Positions 1 through 7,232 of a DNA stretch of 47,007 bases are shown here, in pieces. How positions within the stretch are numbered: position 1 is the stretch's first letter; every line of letters starts with the position of its first letter. The position numbers were made by a program, and so were the translations under genes. Source of the DNA: Nocardioides albidus (lineage in GTDB: Bacteria; Actinomycetota; Actinomycetes; Propionibacteriales; Nocardioidaceae); contig NZ_VDMP01000027.1 of the NCBI RefSeq assembly GCF_006335005.1, positions 394,553 to 441,559 on the forward strand, read 5' to 3'. The notes under the pieces were generated by a model. The model saw only the letters and a list, made by a program, of their open reading frames with translations, searched no databases and was not told where the DNA came from.

Positions 1-276
1 TCCGACGTCTACGAGATCGGTGCCGACTTCGCGCTGACCCAGGTCGCCACCGACGTGCCGTACGTCGACCTCGACCCCGAGCACTACCGGGTGGTCGGCG
101 AGTTCGACAAGCGCTTCCCGGAGGGGGCGCCGTCGCTCGCGAAGGCCACCGCCCTCAAGGTCGAGGGCGACTGGACCTTCGGGCACGGCGTGCAGGTCGT
201 CGGCTCCGTCGAGCTGGACGGGAAGGGCGCGCACCGGGTCCCCGAGGGCGAGATCCTCTCGGGGACGGATGACTGA
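1..276 (+). CDS. galU: UTP--glucose-1-phosphate uridylyltransferase, C-terminal end (partial)
   Basis: The reading frame is open from the first base, so the gene begins outside the window and only about 91 C-terminal residues are seen. The fragment (VDLDPEHYRVVGEFDKRFP, then PSLAKATALKVEGDWTFG) matches the end of the UDPGP-type uridylyltransferases of actinobacteria, where a left-handed beta-helix tail follows the catalytic domain. The enzyme makes UDP-glucose from UTP and glucose-1-phosphate in the cytoplasm. Its stop overlaps the following moeA start by 8 bases, so the two are probably co-transcribed. An internal GTG at 55 is not taken as the start because the frame continues upstream. The name rests on the tail only. 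Confidence 0.72.
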   Translation, partial: SDVYEIGADFALTQVATDVPYVDLDPEHYRVVGEFDKRFPEGAPSLAKATALKVEGDWTFGHGVQVVGSVELDGKGAHRVPEGEILSGTDD

Positions 277-1471
277 CCCGGTCGTCGCCTCGTCGGTCGA
301 GGAGCATCGCGCGCGGGTCCTCGCCGGCGTGACCCGCCTGCGCCGCACCGAGACGCTGGCGCTGGGCGACGCCCTCGGCCGGGTGCTGGCCGCGGACGTC
401 GTGGCTGTCCGGTCGGTCCCGCCGTTCGACCATGCCGCGATGGACGGGTTCGCGGTCCGCGCCGGCGACGTCGGTACGCCGCCCGCCGAGCTCCCGGTGA
501 CCGGCGTCGTGGCTGCCGGGGACGTCGCCCCGCAGCTGCCGGCCGGAGCGGCGATCCGGATCATGACCGGCGCCCCCGTCCCGCCCGGCGCCGACCTGGT
601 CGTCCCGTTCGAGTGGACCACCGGCGGGGATCCGGTGCGGGTCCTGCAGACCGCACCCCCGGGGCGTCACATCCGCCGCCAGGGCGAGGACGTCCGCGCC
701 GGCGAGATCGCGCTGCTGGCAGGGACCCGCCTCGGACCGGCCCAGCTCGGTCTCCTCACCTCCGTCGGCTCCACGGAGGTGAGCGCGTGCGCACGACCGC
801 GGCTCGCGGTGGTCTCGACCGGCGCCGAGCTCGTCGAGGGCCACGTCCCCGACAGCAACTCACCGACCCTGGTGGCCGCCGGGCGGGCGGCCGGTGTGGA
901 GGCGGCGGCGTTCGGGCCCGTCCCCGACGACCCCGCCGGCTTCCGCGCCCAGCTCGCCGCGGTCGCCGAGGCCGCCGACGTCGTGGTCACCACCGGCGGG
1001 ATCTCCGCCGGCGACCACGACGTCGTCAAGGCCGCCCTGCGTGGCGAGCCCGGCTTCTGGTTCGGGCCGGTCGCGATGAAGCCCGGCCGCCCCCAGGGCT
1101 GCGGCGCGGTCGTCGCCTCCGACGGCCGCCGGGTGCCCGTGGTGACCCTGCCCGGCACGCCGATCGCGGCCTACGCCTCCTTCCTGCTGTACGTCGTCCC
1201 GCTGCTGCACGCGCTCGCCGGGACGCCGTGGCGCCCCGCCACCGCCCCCTTGGCCGCCGACGTCCCCGGCGGCGACCGGACCGTCGTCCTGCCCGGCGTG
1301 CTCGGCCGCGACGGCCGCATCCGCCCGCTGCGCGGCCACGCCGGCCACTCGCAACGGCTGCTCGCCGCGGCGGACGCGTTGCTCGTCGTACCCGCGACGG
1401 GGAGGCTGGTTCCCGAGGGCACCGCCGTCGAAGTCCTGTCCCCCGGGCCGAAGGAGGATCTCCATGCCTGA
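269..1471 (+). CDS. moeA: Molybdopterin molybdotransferase MoeA
   Basis: A 400-residue protein of normal MoeA length. MoeA inserts molybdate into adenylylated molybdopterin, the last step of molybdenum cofactor synthesis. Visible family landmarks are DHAAMDGFAVR near residue 55, the MTGAPVPPGADLVVPFEWT segment near residue 95, the MoCF-binding motif TTGGISAGDHDVVK near residue 240 and LPGTPIAAYASF near residue 292. The ATG at 269 overlaps the upstream stop by 8 bases, and the stop overlaps the moaC start by 8 bases, typical of tight translational coupling. A gephyrin-like paralogue (Glp) cannot be excluded, but the neighbouring moaC and mog genes support a cofactor role. Confidence 0.93.
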   Translation: MTDPVVASSVEEHRARVLAGVTRLRRTETLALGDALGRVLAADVVAVRSVPPFDHAAMDGFAVRAGDVGTPPAELPVTGVVAAGDVAPQLPAGAAIRIMTGAPVPPGADLVVPFEWTTGGDPVRVLQTAPPGRHIRRQGEDVRAGEIALLAGTRLGPAQLGLLTSVGSTEVSACARPRLAVVSTGAELVEGHVPDSNSPTLVAAGRAAGVEAAAFGPVPDDPAGFRAQLAAVAEAADVVVTTGGISAGDHDVVKAALRGEPGFWFGPVAMKPGRPQGCGAVVASDGRRVPVVTLPGTPIAAYASFLLYVVPLLHALAGTPWRPATAPLAADVPGGDRTVVLPGVLGRDGRIRPLRGHAGHSQRLLAAADALLVVPATGRLVPEGTAVEVLSPGPKEDLHA

Positions 1472-1943
1472 CGAGCAGCCGCGGCTGACCCACGTCGACG
1501 CGTCCGGAGCGGCGCGGATGGTCGACGTGTCGGCCAAGGACGTCACCCACCGGGTCGCGACGGCGGCCGGACGGGTGCTCGTCTCGCCCGAGGTGATCGG
1601 CCTGCTGCGCGGCGAGGGCGTGCCCAAGGGCGACGCGCTCGCGGTCGCCCGCATCGCCGGGATCATGGGCGCCAAGCAGACGCCGGCGTTGATCCCGTTG
1701 TGCCACCCGCTGTCGATCTCCGGCGTCACCGTCGACCTCAGCGTCGCCGACGACGCCGTCGAGATCGCCGCGACCGTCAAGACGACCGACCGCACCGGCG
1801 TCGAGATGGAGGCGCTGACCGCCGTGTCGGTCGCCGCCCTCACCGTCGTCGACATGGTCAAGGCCGTCGACAAGGGTGCCGTCATCACCGACATCCGGGT
1901 CGAGACCAAGACCGGCGGCAAGTCGGGGGACTGGTCGCGATGA
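1464..1943 (+). CDS. moaC: Cyclic pyranopterin monophosphate synthase MoaC
   Basis: A 159-residue protein, the usual MoaC length. With MoaA it converts GTP to cyclic pyranopterin monophosphate, the first stage of molybdenum cofactor synthesis; MoaC makes the cyclic phosphate from 3',8-cyclo-GTP. The segment GIMGAKQTPALIPLCHPL and the segment MEALTAVSVAALTVVDMVKAVDK carry the lysine, histidine and aspartate residues expected at the active site. A purine-rich GAAGGAGG lies just before the ATG at 1464, inside the end of moeA. The last base pairs form an ATGA overlap with the next gene. No moaA, moaD or moaE is in view. Confidence 0.95.
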   Translation: MPDEQPRLTHVDASGAARMVDVSAKDVTHRVATAAGRVLVSPEVIGLLRGEGVPKGDALAVARIAGIMGAKQTPALIPLCHPLSISGVTVDLSVADDAVEIAATVKTTDRTGVEMEALTAVSVAALTVVDMVKAVDKGAVITDIRVETKTGGKSGDWSR

Positions 1944-2416
1944 GCTTCCCGGCCGTGGTGGTCGTGGCGTCGAACCGCGCCGCCGCCGGCGTGTACGACG
2001 ACACGACCGGCCCGCTCATCGTCGAGGCCCTGCGCTCGTGGGGGTTCTCGGTCGGCGATCCCGTGGTCCGCCCCGACGGCGAGCCGGTGGGCGCGGCGAT
2101 CGCGCTCGCCGTACGCGATGGCGCCCGGGTGGTGCTCACCACCGGCGGCACCGGTCTCACCCCGACCGACCGCACCCCCGAGGTGACCCGGCCGCTGCTC
2201 GACCGCGAGATCCCCGGCCTCGCCGAGGCGATCCGCGCCGCGGGCGTGACGAAGGGCGTCCCGACCGCGGTGCTCTCGCGCGGTCTCGCCGGTGTCGCGG
2301 GTCATTGCCTCGTCGTCAACCTGCCCGGCTCGCGGGGCGGCGTGAAGGACGCGCTCGCCGTCCTCGAGCCGGTCGTCGTGCACGCGGTCGAGCAGATCGT
2401 CGGGAGCGACCATTGA
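1940..2416 (+). CDS. MogA/MoaB-family molybdopterin adenylyltransferase
   Basis: A 158-residue single-domain MoCF-binding protein. The family adenylylates molybdopterin with MgATP to prepare it for metal insertion by MoeA. The sequence shows VVLTTGGTGLTPTDRTPE near residues 63-80, the signature loop of MogA/MoaB, and a C-terminal VNLPGSRGGVKDAL. The ATG lies inside the moaC stop (ATGA), and the stop in turn overlaps a TTG start for the next gene, giving a four-gene coupled run. MogA and MoaB are difficult to tell apart by eye, so no symbol is given. Confidence 0.9.
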   Translation: MSFPAVVVVASNRAAAGVYDDTTGPLIVEALRSWGFSVGDPVVRPDGEPVGAAIALAVRDGARVVLTTGGTGLTPTDRTPEVTRPLLDREIPGLAEAIRAAGVTKGVPTAVLSRGLAGVAGHCLVVNLPGSRGGVKDALAVLEPVVVHAVEQIVGSDH

Positions 2417-3117
2417 GCGACGACCGGGCCCCGGGTGCCGCGAGCGCCGCGAGCGCCGAGAGCGCCGAGAGCGGTCGGCGGGAGCGGATGGTCGTCGGCG
2501 TGCCCGGACGCGCCTGGCCCAACGAGCTCGTCTCCGGCACCGACCCGGTGGTGCGGCTGCGCCCGATCGCGCGTCGCGACGCCCGCGCCTGGCGCTCGGC
2601 CCGGCGGCGCAACGCGATGTGGCTGGGGCCGTGGGACGCCACCGCCCCGCCCGGGTCCGACGCGCGGCCGACGTCCTTCCATGCGCTGGTGAAGCGGTTG
2701 CGCAGGGCCGCGCGGCGCGGGACGACGTACCCCTTCGTCGTGGAGGTCGACGGGAAATTCGCCGGGCAGGTCAGCGTCAACAACATCGTCCGCGGCTCGG
2801 CGCAGTTCGCGTCGGTGGGCTACTGGATCGACCAGGAGTTCGCGGGCCGCGGCGTCATTCCGCGCGCGGTGGCGATGGTGATCGACCACTGCTTCTTCCT
2901 CGGCGGCCTGCACCGCATCGAGATCTGCATCCGCCCCGAGAACTCCAACTCCCTGCGGGTGGTCGAGAAGCTCGGCATCCGCGAGGTGGGCTACGCGCCG
3001 TACTTCCTGCACATCGACGGCGAGTGGCGCGACCACCGCATCTTCGCCGTCACCCGCGAGGAGGCGCCGCGCGGCGTCCTCGTCCGGCTCGAGCAATCCG
3101 TCGAGGGTGGCTCGTAG
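2413..3117 (+). CDS. GNAT N-acetyltransferase, RimJ/RimL type
   Basis: About 234 residues from the TTG at 2413, which overlaps the previous stop and has GGGAG seven bases upstream. An ATG at 2488, also with GGGAG upstream, would remove a low-complexity Ala/Ser/Glu leader encoded by a short GCGAGCGCC-type repeat and is a fair alternative. The body shows the GNAT fold of the ribosomal-protein acetyltransferase branch: FVVEVDGKFAGQVSVNNI, then SVGYWIDQEFAGRGVIPRAV (acetyl-CoA loop) and HRIEICIRPENSNSLRVVEKLG. RimJ-like enzymes acetylate N-terminal amines; the actual substrate here is unknown. In actinobacteria this gene commonly sits between molybdopterin genes and the membrane protein that follows. 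Confidence 0.85.
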   Translation: MSDDRAPGAASAASAESAESGRRERMVVGVPGRAWPNELVSGTDPVVRLRPIARRDARAWRSARRRNAMWLGPWDATAPPGSDARPTSFHALVKRLRRAARRGTTYPFVVEVDGKFAGQVSVNNIVRGSAQFASVGYWIDQEFAGRGVIPRAVAMVIDHCFFLGGLHRIEICIRPENSNSLRVVEKLGIREVGYAPYFLHIDGEWRDHRIFAVTREEAPRGVLVRLEQSVEGGS

Positions 3118-3152
3118 CCTCGCTGCTCGGGGGGAGCGGTCAAATCACATGC

Positions 3153-3174
3153 GTCACACGAATCAATCTGTGAC
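3153..3174. promoter_or_regulatory. Inverted repeat upstream of the membrane-protein gene
   Basis: GTCACA and TGTGAC are perfect inverted arms separated by ten bases, lying 40 to 61 bases upstream of the probable -10 of the next gene. The flanks extend the symmetry imperfectly (GCGTCACA against TGTGACAC). A regulator site is plausible; no binding protein can be named. Confidence 0.35.
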
Positions 3175-3213
3175 ACACCGATGGACATGCGCACCGCGCT
3201 GAGGTAGCGCTCC

Positions 3214-3219
3214 TAACCT
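3214..3219 (+). promoter_or_regulatory. Probable -10 element of a leaderless transcript
   Basis: TAACCT fits the TANNNT -10 rule and ends six bases before the GTG at 3226, so transcription would begin on or next to the start codon. No Shine-Dalgarno sequence is present, which agrees with leaderless translation, common in actinobacteria. No convincing -35 is seen. Confidence 0.5.
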
Positions 3220-3225
3220 CTCGGT

Positions 3226-4116
3226 GTGGACCTGAGCTCGCTGATCTTCGTCGCCTTGTTCGTGGCGTGGGCGGTCTACCTCGTCCCGATGGCGCTGCGG
3301 CGCCATGAGGAGGACGCCTCCAGCCGCTCGGTCGAGGGTTTCTCCGACCGGCTGCGGGTGCTCGCCCGGCGCGAGGCAGTGTCGTCCACCGAGGCCGAGC
3401 TGGTCGCCGCCGGCCGGCCCGCCCGGGAGAAGTCCGCCCCCGAGACCCGCGACGAGGAGCCCGCGGCGCCCACCCCTGCGCCGCGTGCTGCCCGTCCCGC
3501 TGCTCTTCCCGCTGCTCGTCCCGCGGATCGTCCGGCCCAGCGAGAGACCGCGCGGCGCGCCGCCCGGCGCCGCCGCCGGGTGTTCAACCTGCTCCTGCTC
3601 GCCCTCGTGGTCGTCTCGGCCCTGGCCGTCGGCAAGATCGTCGCCTGGCCGTGGGTCGCGATCCCCGGCGGGTTGATGGTCGCCTGGCTGGTGGCCTGCC
3701 GACTCATGGTCAAACGCGAGAGGGCCGCTCGCTCGAGCCAGGTCCGCAAGCGACGCACCACCCTGGCCGACCAGATGATCGCCGCCGAGGACGCCGACCC
3801 GGCCGAGAACGAGGTAGCGCCCGTCGACGAGCTGCGTGACGACACCGACGAGATCCCCGTCGTCACCGCCCAGGTCGACGAGTCGGCTCCGGCCGACGCC
3901 GCCCCGCAGGGCTGGACGCCCGTCCCGGTCCCGCTGCCGACGTACGTCGCCAAGGCCCCGGCCGGCCGCACGGTCCGCACCATCGACCTCGACTCCACCG
4001 GCGTGTGGAGCTCGGGCCGCAACGAGGCCGACTCGCAGCTGGCCCGCGAGGCCGACGCCCAGCGCGCCCAGAGCGACGCGGCCGCCGACGCCGAGCGCCG
4101 CGCCACCGGCAGCTGA
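3226..4116 (+). CDS. Membrane protein with N-terminal anchor, possibly SepX-like
   Basis: A 296-residue protein. Residues 4-23 (LSSLIFVALFVAWAVYLVPM) form an N-terminal membrane segment. They are followed by LRRHEEDASSRSVEGFSDRLRVL, an Ala/Pro-rich stretch with repeated ARPA units (residues 78-105), and two adjacent membrane segments at about 122-140 and 143-162. An acidic, probably disordered C-terminal half follows. This layout and its place after galU, moeA and an acetyltransferase recall a conserved actinobacterial membrane-protein family that, as I recall it, includes the Streptomyces divisome protein SepX; that link is tentative. GTG at 3226 is chosen because of the -10 seven bases upstream. 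Confidence 0.7.
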   Translation: MDLSSLIFVALFVAWAVYLVPMALRRHEEDASSRSVEGFSDRLRVLARREAVSSTEAELVAAGRPAREKSAPETRDEEPAAPTPAPRAARPAALPAARPADRPAQRETARRAARRRRRVFNLLLLALVVVSALAVGKIVAWPWVAIPGGLMVAWLVACRLMVKRERAARSSQVRKRRTTLADQMIAAEDADPAENEVAPVDELRDDTDEIPVVTAQVDESAPADAAPQGWTPVPVPLPTYVAKAPAGRTVRTIDLDSTGVWSSGRNEADSQLAREADAQRAQSDAAADAERRATGS

Positions 4117-4158
4117 CCCGTCCCGGATGCCCGGCCCGCCGGCGGGTACGGCCCGGCC

Positions 4159-4452
4159 ATGACTTCAGGCACCGAGGATCAGGGCACCGGCGCCGACCGG
4201 CAGGCCGCTCAACAGGCACGGGAGCAGGAGAAGAGGTACGGCGACTCCGCGACCGCCGTCTCGCCGGACACCCAGTTCGCCGATCCGGACGAGATCGTCG
4301 ACGACAGCCCCTTATCCGGGGAGGCCTCCCGCAGCCAGTCGACCGTCTTCGACGACCCGCCCAAGCCGCGCGGGAGCTCGAACGTCGACCAGGGACCGCA
4401 CGGCGACGACAACCCGCGCCCGGCGGGTCTGGCCGACGAGGACCGCGACTGA
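4159..4452 (+). CDS. Small hydrophilic hypothetical protein
   Basis: A 97-residue protein rich in Asp, Glu, Gln, Pro and Gly, with no membrane segment, signal peptide or recognised domain. The composition suggests a disordered cytoplasmic protein. The ATG has no clear Shine-Dalgarno sequence, so the start is uncertain. It lies 42 bases after the membrane-protein gene and 52 bases before the tRNA. It keeps the G/C third-position bias of real genes, but short acidic open frames are common in such DNA, so confidence is moderate. Confidence 0.5.
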   Translation: MTSGTEDQGTGADRQAAQQAREQEKRYGDSATAVSPDTQFADPDEIVDDSPLSGEASRSQSTVFDDPPKPRGSSNVDQGPHGDDNPRPAGLADEDRD

Positions 4453-4461
4453 GCATCCCGA

Positions 4462-4492
4462 TTCGGAACGCGCGCGAGCCGGGTGCTACCGT
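4462..4492 (+). promoter_or_regulatory. Candidate promoter of the tRNA-Ala gene
   Basis: TACCGT at 4487-4492 is a good -10 and ends 12 bases before the tRNA. The best -35 is TTCGGA at 4462-4467, with a long 19-base spacer, and is weak. Confidence 0.4.
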
Positions 4493-4504
4493 TTCTCCTC
4501 GCTT

Positions 4505-4580
4505 GGGGGTGTGGCGCAGTTGGTAGCGCGTCTCGTTCGCAATGAGAAGGTCAGGGGTTCGAATCCCCTCACCTCCACCA
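4505..4580 (+). tRNA. tRNA-Ala (anticodon CGC)
   Basis: A full cloverleaf can be folded. The acceptor arm GGGGGTG pairs with CACCTCC (one G-U pair). The D-arm GCGC/GCGC encloses AGTTGGTA. The anticodon stem TCTCG/TGAGA holds the loop TTCGCAA with anticodon CGC. The T-arm is AGGGG TTCGAAT CCCCT-like. The discriminator is A and the 3' CCA is encoded (4578-4580). It reads GCG alanine codons, frequent in this high-GC genome. Confidence 0.93.
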
Positions 4581-4583
4581 GCA

Positions 4584-4614
4584 CAGAAGGCCGGCCCGCG
4601 AGGCCGGCTTTCTG
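4584..4614 (+). terminator. Terminator after the tRNA
   Basis: A 13-bp stem, CAGAAGGCCGGCC against GGCCGGCTTTCTG with one G-U pair and a five-base loop, starts four bases after the CCA end. There is no long T-run, as is usual for actinobacterial terminators. Confidence 0.75.
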
Positions 4615-4867
4615 CGTTGTGCGCCCGGATGTCATACGAATCGTGGCCTGGAGGGCGCGCAACGTATGACGTCCACGGGCAGCACCCAGCCGACCGGCCG
4701 ACCCACCGACCCACCGACCCAACGATCCAACGACCAGAGCGCCGGCCGGCCGGATCCGCCTCCGGCACCACCCCCCGGCCAGCGATGTCGCCGGGGCCGT
4801 GATCCGCAGGCGACACGAGCACGATCTGCCCGTCCCGGGCACGGCCCGCCCGTCGCTGAGCCAGTTG
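4615..4867. other. Gene-poor spacer with a short CCGACCCA repeat tract
   Basis: No supportable gene. The stretch at about 4691-4735 repeats CCGACCCA-type units with drift and is low-complexity. A separate inverted repeat is listed at 4631-4670. The tail of the spacer lies 3' of the minus-strand MerR gene. Confidence 0.5.
4631..4670. repeat. Perfect 8-bp inverted repeat with 24-bp spacer
   Basis: GTCATACG at 4631-4638 is repeated in inverted form as CGTATGAC at 4663-4670. It lies between the tRNA terminator and the end of the MerR gene. The A/T-containing arms stand out in this G/C-rich spacer. Function unknown. Confidence 0.5.
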
Positions 4868-5629
4868 CTAGCTCGAGGAGATGGGGCGGATGTTCGTCCA
4901 GCCGTTCCAGCCGTGGTGTTCGAGGCGGCGCAGGATCCTGCGGGCGCCGGGGACCGAGGTGACGAAGACCCCGTCGAGGAGGGCGGCGAGGTCGTCGGGG
5001 AGGGCGCCGTCGTCCCACGCCTCTTCGGGCACTGCGTCGAACTCCTCGGCCAGCCGGTCGGCGACGTCGTCCAGGCGGGGGTCGTCGGCCGGCCAGTGGA
5101 CCACGTCGGTGAGGTCGCGGTAGAGCTCGCGCAGCCGCGGGTCGTCGAGCTGCTGGGACTTCATCTCCATGTAGAACGGCATCTGCTCGGGCAGTTGGGC
5201 GGCGACGAGGATCCAGGCGTCGCGTTCGGCGGCGACCATCTCCTCGGAGACGCCGACCGCGCGGAGGCGCTCGAGATACGCCACCGCCTCGGGCGGGAGC
5301 GCGAGGCTCTCCCCGGCGGCGAGCAGCGCGATCCGCCGGCGGTGCTGCTGGCGCTCGCGGATCTCGGCCCGCAGACGCCGGTCGATCTCCTCCACCGCGG
5401 TGCCGAAGGCCGCGTCGTCGGCGACCAGCAGCTCCTGGACGCGGGAGAGCGGGACGCCGGCCTCGGCGAGGGTGCGGATCCGGATGAGCTCGACCACGGC
5501 CGCCGCGTCGTAGCGCCGGTAGCCGGAGTGGTCGCGCTCCGGCTCGGGCAGCAGGCCCTTGGCGTGGTAGTGCCGGACGGCGCGGACCGTGACGCCGGCG
5601 TACGACGCGAGCTGGCTGATGGTCAGCAT
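4868..5629 (-). CDS. MerR-family transcriptional regulator
   Basis: A 253-residue protein. Residues 1-70 are a MerR winged helix: MLTISQLASYAGVTVRAVRHYHAKGLLPEPERDHSG followed by YRRYDAAAVVELIRIRTLAEAGVPLSRV. A dimerisation helix comes next, then a roughly 150-residue acidic C-terminal region that probably senses a ligand. The ATG overlaps the permease stop as ATGCTGA, making this the third gene of an exporter operon. MerR regulators typically activate promoters with a long -35/-10 spacer, and a matching imperfect palindrome lies in front of the operon. A drug-sensing role for the exporter is inferred. Confidence 0.88.
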   Translation of the reverse strand: MLTISQLASYAGVTVRAVRHYHAKGLLPEPERDHSGYRRYDAAAVVELIRIRTLAEAGVPLSRVQELLVADDAAFGTAVEEIDRRLRAEIRERQQHRRRIALLAAGESLALPPEAVAYLERLRAVGVSEEMVAAERDAWILVAAQLPEQMPFYMEMKSQQLDDPRLRELYRDLTDVVHWPADDPRLDDVADRLAEEFDAVPEEAWDDGALPDDLAALLDGVFVTSVPGARRILRRLEHHGWNGWTNIRPISSS

Positions 5630-6384
5630 GCGCTCATTCTGCGGCGGTAGGTGCGCATCGCGAGAAGGTGGGCGACGACGAGCAGGCCCACGCACCAGGC
5701 GAGCGCGGTCCAGACGTCCTGACCCAGCGGCTGCTCGGCGTACAGGTGGCGCAGCGTGTCGACGATCGAGGTGACCGGCTGGTGCTCGGCGAACCAGCGC
5801 ACCGGCCCCGGCATGCCGTCGGTCGGGACGAAGGCCGAGCTGAGGAACGGCAGGAACAGCAGGGGATAGGCGAACCCGCCGGCGCCGTCCGCGGACTTCG
5901 CCGCCAGACCCGCGGTGACGGCGAGCCAGGTCAGCGCGAGGGTGAACAGGACCAGGATGCCGAGGACACCGAGCCAGGCCAGCGGTCCGGCGCCGGAGCG
6001 GAAGCCCATGAGCAGGGCGACGAGGACCACGAGGGCCAGCGCGACCAGGTTCGCCACCAGGGAGGTCAGCACGTGCGCCCACAGGGGCGCCGAGCGCGTG
6101 ATCGGCATCGACTGGAACCGCTCGAAGATGCCGCCCTGCAGATCCAGGAAGAGCCGGTACGACGTGTAGGCGACACCGGAGGCGACGGTGATCAGCAGGA
6201 TCCCGGGCAGCAGGTAGTCGACGTACGACTGGTCGGCATCGCCGCCGAGGTCGATCGCCCCGCCGAAGACGTAGACGAAGAGCAGCAGCATCGCGACCGG
6301 CGTGATCGCGGTGGTCACGATCGTGTCGGGGCTGCGCAGGATGTGGCGCAGGGAGCGCCGGGTGAGGACGAGGGTGTCGATCAT
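5623..6384 (-). CDS. ABC-2 type transporter permease (DrrB-like)
   Basis: A 253-residue integral membrane protein with about six membrane segments. It starts MIDTLVLTRRSLRHILRSPDTIVTTAITPVAMLLLFVYVF, the usual N-terminus of the daunorubicin-resistance-type ABC-2 permeases. Internal marks are LLPGILLITVASGVAYTSYRLFLDLQGGIFERFQSMPI and the conserved SSAFVPTDGMPGPVRWFAEHQPVT near residue 195. The ATG overlaps the ATPase stop (ATGA), so the two form one exporter. The likely role is drug or lipid efflux; the substrate is unknown. Confidence 0.88.
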   Translation of the reverse strand: MIDTLVLTRRSLRHILRSPDTIVTTAITPVAMLLLFVYVFGGAIDLGGDADQSYVDYLLPGILLITVASGVAYTSYRLFLDLQGGIFERFQSMPITRSAPLWAHVLTSLVANLVALALVVLVALLMGFRSGAGPLAWLGVLGILVLFTLALTWLAVTAGLAAKSADGAGGFAYPLLFLPFLSSAFVPTDGMPGPVRWFAEHQPVTSIVDTLRHLYAEQPLGQDVWTALAWCVGLLVVAHLLAMRTYRRRMSAC

Positions 6385-7139
6385 GAGTTGCTCCCGACGA
6401 TGGTGAGGAAGATGTCTTCGAGGGTGGGCCGCTTCTCGACGTACTCCACCGCCGCCGGCGGCAGCAGCGCCTGGAGGTCGGCGAGCGTCCCGTCGGCGAT
6501 GATCCGGCCGTCGTGCAGGATCGCGATCCGGTCCGCGAGCTGCTCGGCCTCCTCGAGGTACTGCGTGGTCAGCAGCACCGTGGTGCCGCGGCCGGCGAGC
6601 TCGCTCACGGTGCGCCACACCTCGATCCGCGACTGGGGGTCGAGCCCGGTGGTGGGCTCGTCGAGGAAGAGCACGGGCGGGTCGCCGACCAGGCTCATGG
6701 CGATGTCGAGGCGGCGCCGCATCCCGCCGGAGTACGTCGCGACGCGGCGCCCGCCGGCGTCCGACAGGTCGAAGCGGGACAGCAGGTCGTCGGCGATCGC
6801 GTGCGGCTCACGCAGGTGACGCAGCTGAGCGACGAGGACGAGGTTCTCCCTGCCCGTCAGGATCTCGTCGACCGCCGCGAACTGTCCGGTGAGGCTGATC
6901 GACTCCCGCACGCGGCGGGGCTGGTCCGCGACGTCGTGCCCGGCGACCGACGCGCGGCCGTCGTCGGCGTGGAGCAGTGTCGACAGGATCTTGATCAGGG
7001 TGGTCTTCCCGGCCCCGTTCGAGCCCAGCAGCGCGTAGATGCTGCCGGGCGGGACGCTCAGGTCGACGCCCCGGAGGACGGCATGGTCGCCGTAGGACTT
7101 GGTGAGTCCGGCGATCTCGATGGCTGGTGCTGTGGTCAT
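6381..7139 (-). CDS. ABC transporter ATPase (DrrA-like exporter subunit)
   Basis: A 252-residue ATPase with Walker A GSNGAGKTT near residue 40, signature YSGGMRRRLDIAMSL near residue 136 and Walker B VLFLDEPTTGLDP. The C-terminal PPAAVEYVEKRPTLEDIFLTIVG is characteristic of the daunorubicin-resistance ATPases that partner ABC-2 permeases. The start is the ATG at 7139; an upstream in-frame ATG at 7154 lies inside the probable operator and is less likely. This is the first gene of the three-gene exporter/MerR operon. Confidence 0.9.
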   Translation of the reverse strand: MTTAPAIEIAGLTKSYGDHAVLRGVDLSVPPGSIYALLGSNGAGKTTLIKILSTLLHADDGRASVAGHDVADQPRRVRESISLTGQFAAVDEILTGRENLVLVAQLRHLREPHAIADDLLSRFDLSDAGGRRVATYSGGMRRRLDIAMSLVGDPPVLFLDEPTTGLDPQSRIEVWRTVSELAGRGTTVLLTTQYLEEAEQLADRIAILHDGRIIADGTLADLQALLPPAAVEYVEKRPTLEDIFLTIVGSNS

Positions 7140-7153
7140 GCAGGAAGCGTGCA

Positions 7154-7177
7154 ACCCTGCCGTAGCGTCAAGGTCAA
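7154..7177 (-). promoter_or_regulatory. Candidate MerR-type promoter and operator
   Basis: On the minus strand TTGACC (7177-7172) could be a -35. It abuts an imperfect 21-bp palindrome at 7174-7154 with arms ACCTTGAC and GGCAGGGT, six of eight positions paired around five bases. MerR proteins bind such sites inside an overlong spacer, and the operon encodes one. No good -10 is visible, so this is tentative. Confidence 0.42.
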
Positions 7178-7194
7178 GCGCAGAACTCCGCTGG

Positions 7195-7216
7195 GCGCGG
7201 ACGGGCGGCTCCGCGC
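7195..7216 (-). terminator. Hairpin after the nucleoside operon
   Basis: GCGCGGA at 7195-7201 pairs perfectly with TCCGCGC at 7210-7216 around an eight-base loop, 17 bases past the end of the ribokinase-like gene. Without a T-run it is only a candidate terminator. Confidence 0.4.
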
Positions 7217-7232
7217 ACGGCGGAACCCGTTC

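Noticed and set aside
860..2413. Long minus-strand open frame of over 500 codons opposite moeA, moaC and mog
   Set aside because: It lies antisense to well-recognised genes, has no family features and is the expected by-product of G/C-rich third positions.
4691..4735. CCGACCCA units that might be a CRISPR or iteron array
   Set aside because: Units are short and drifting, with no unique spacers, no cas genes and no replication gene nearby.
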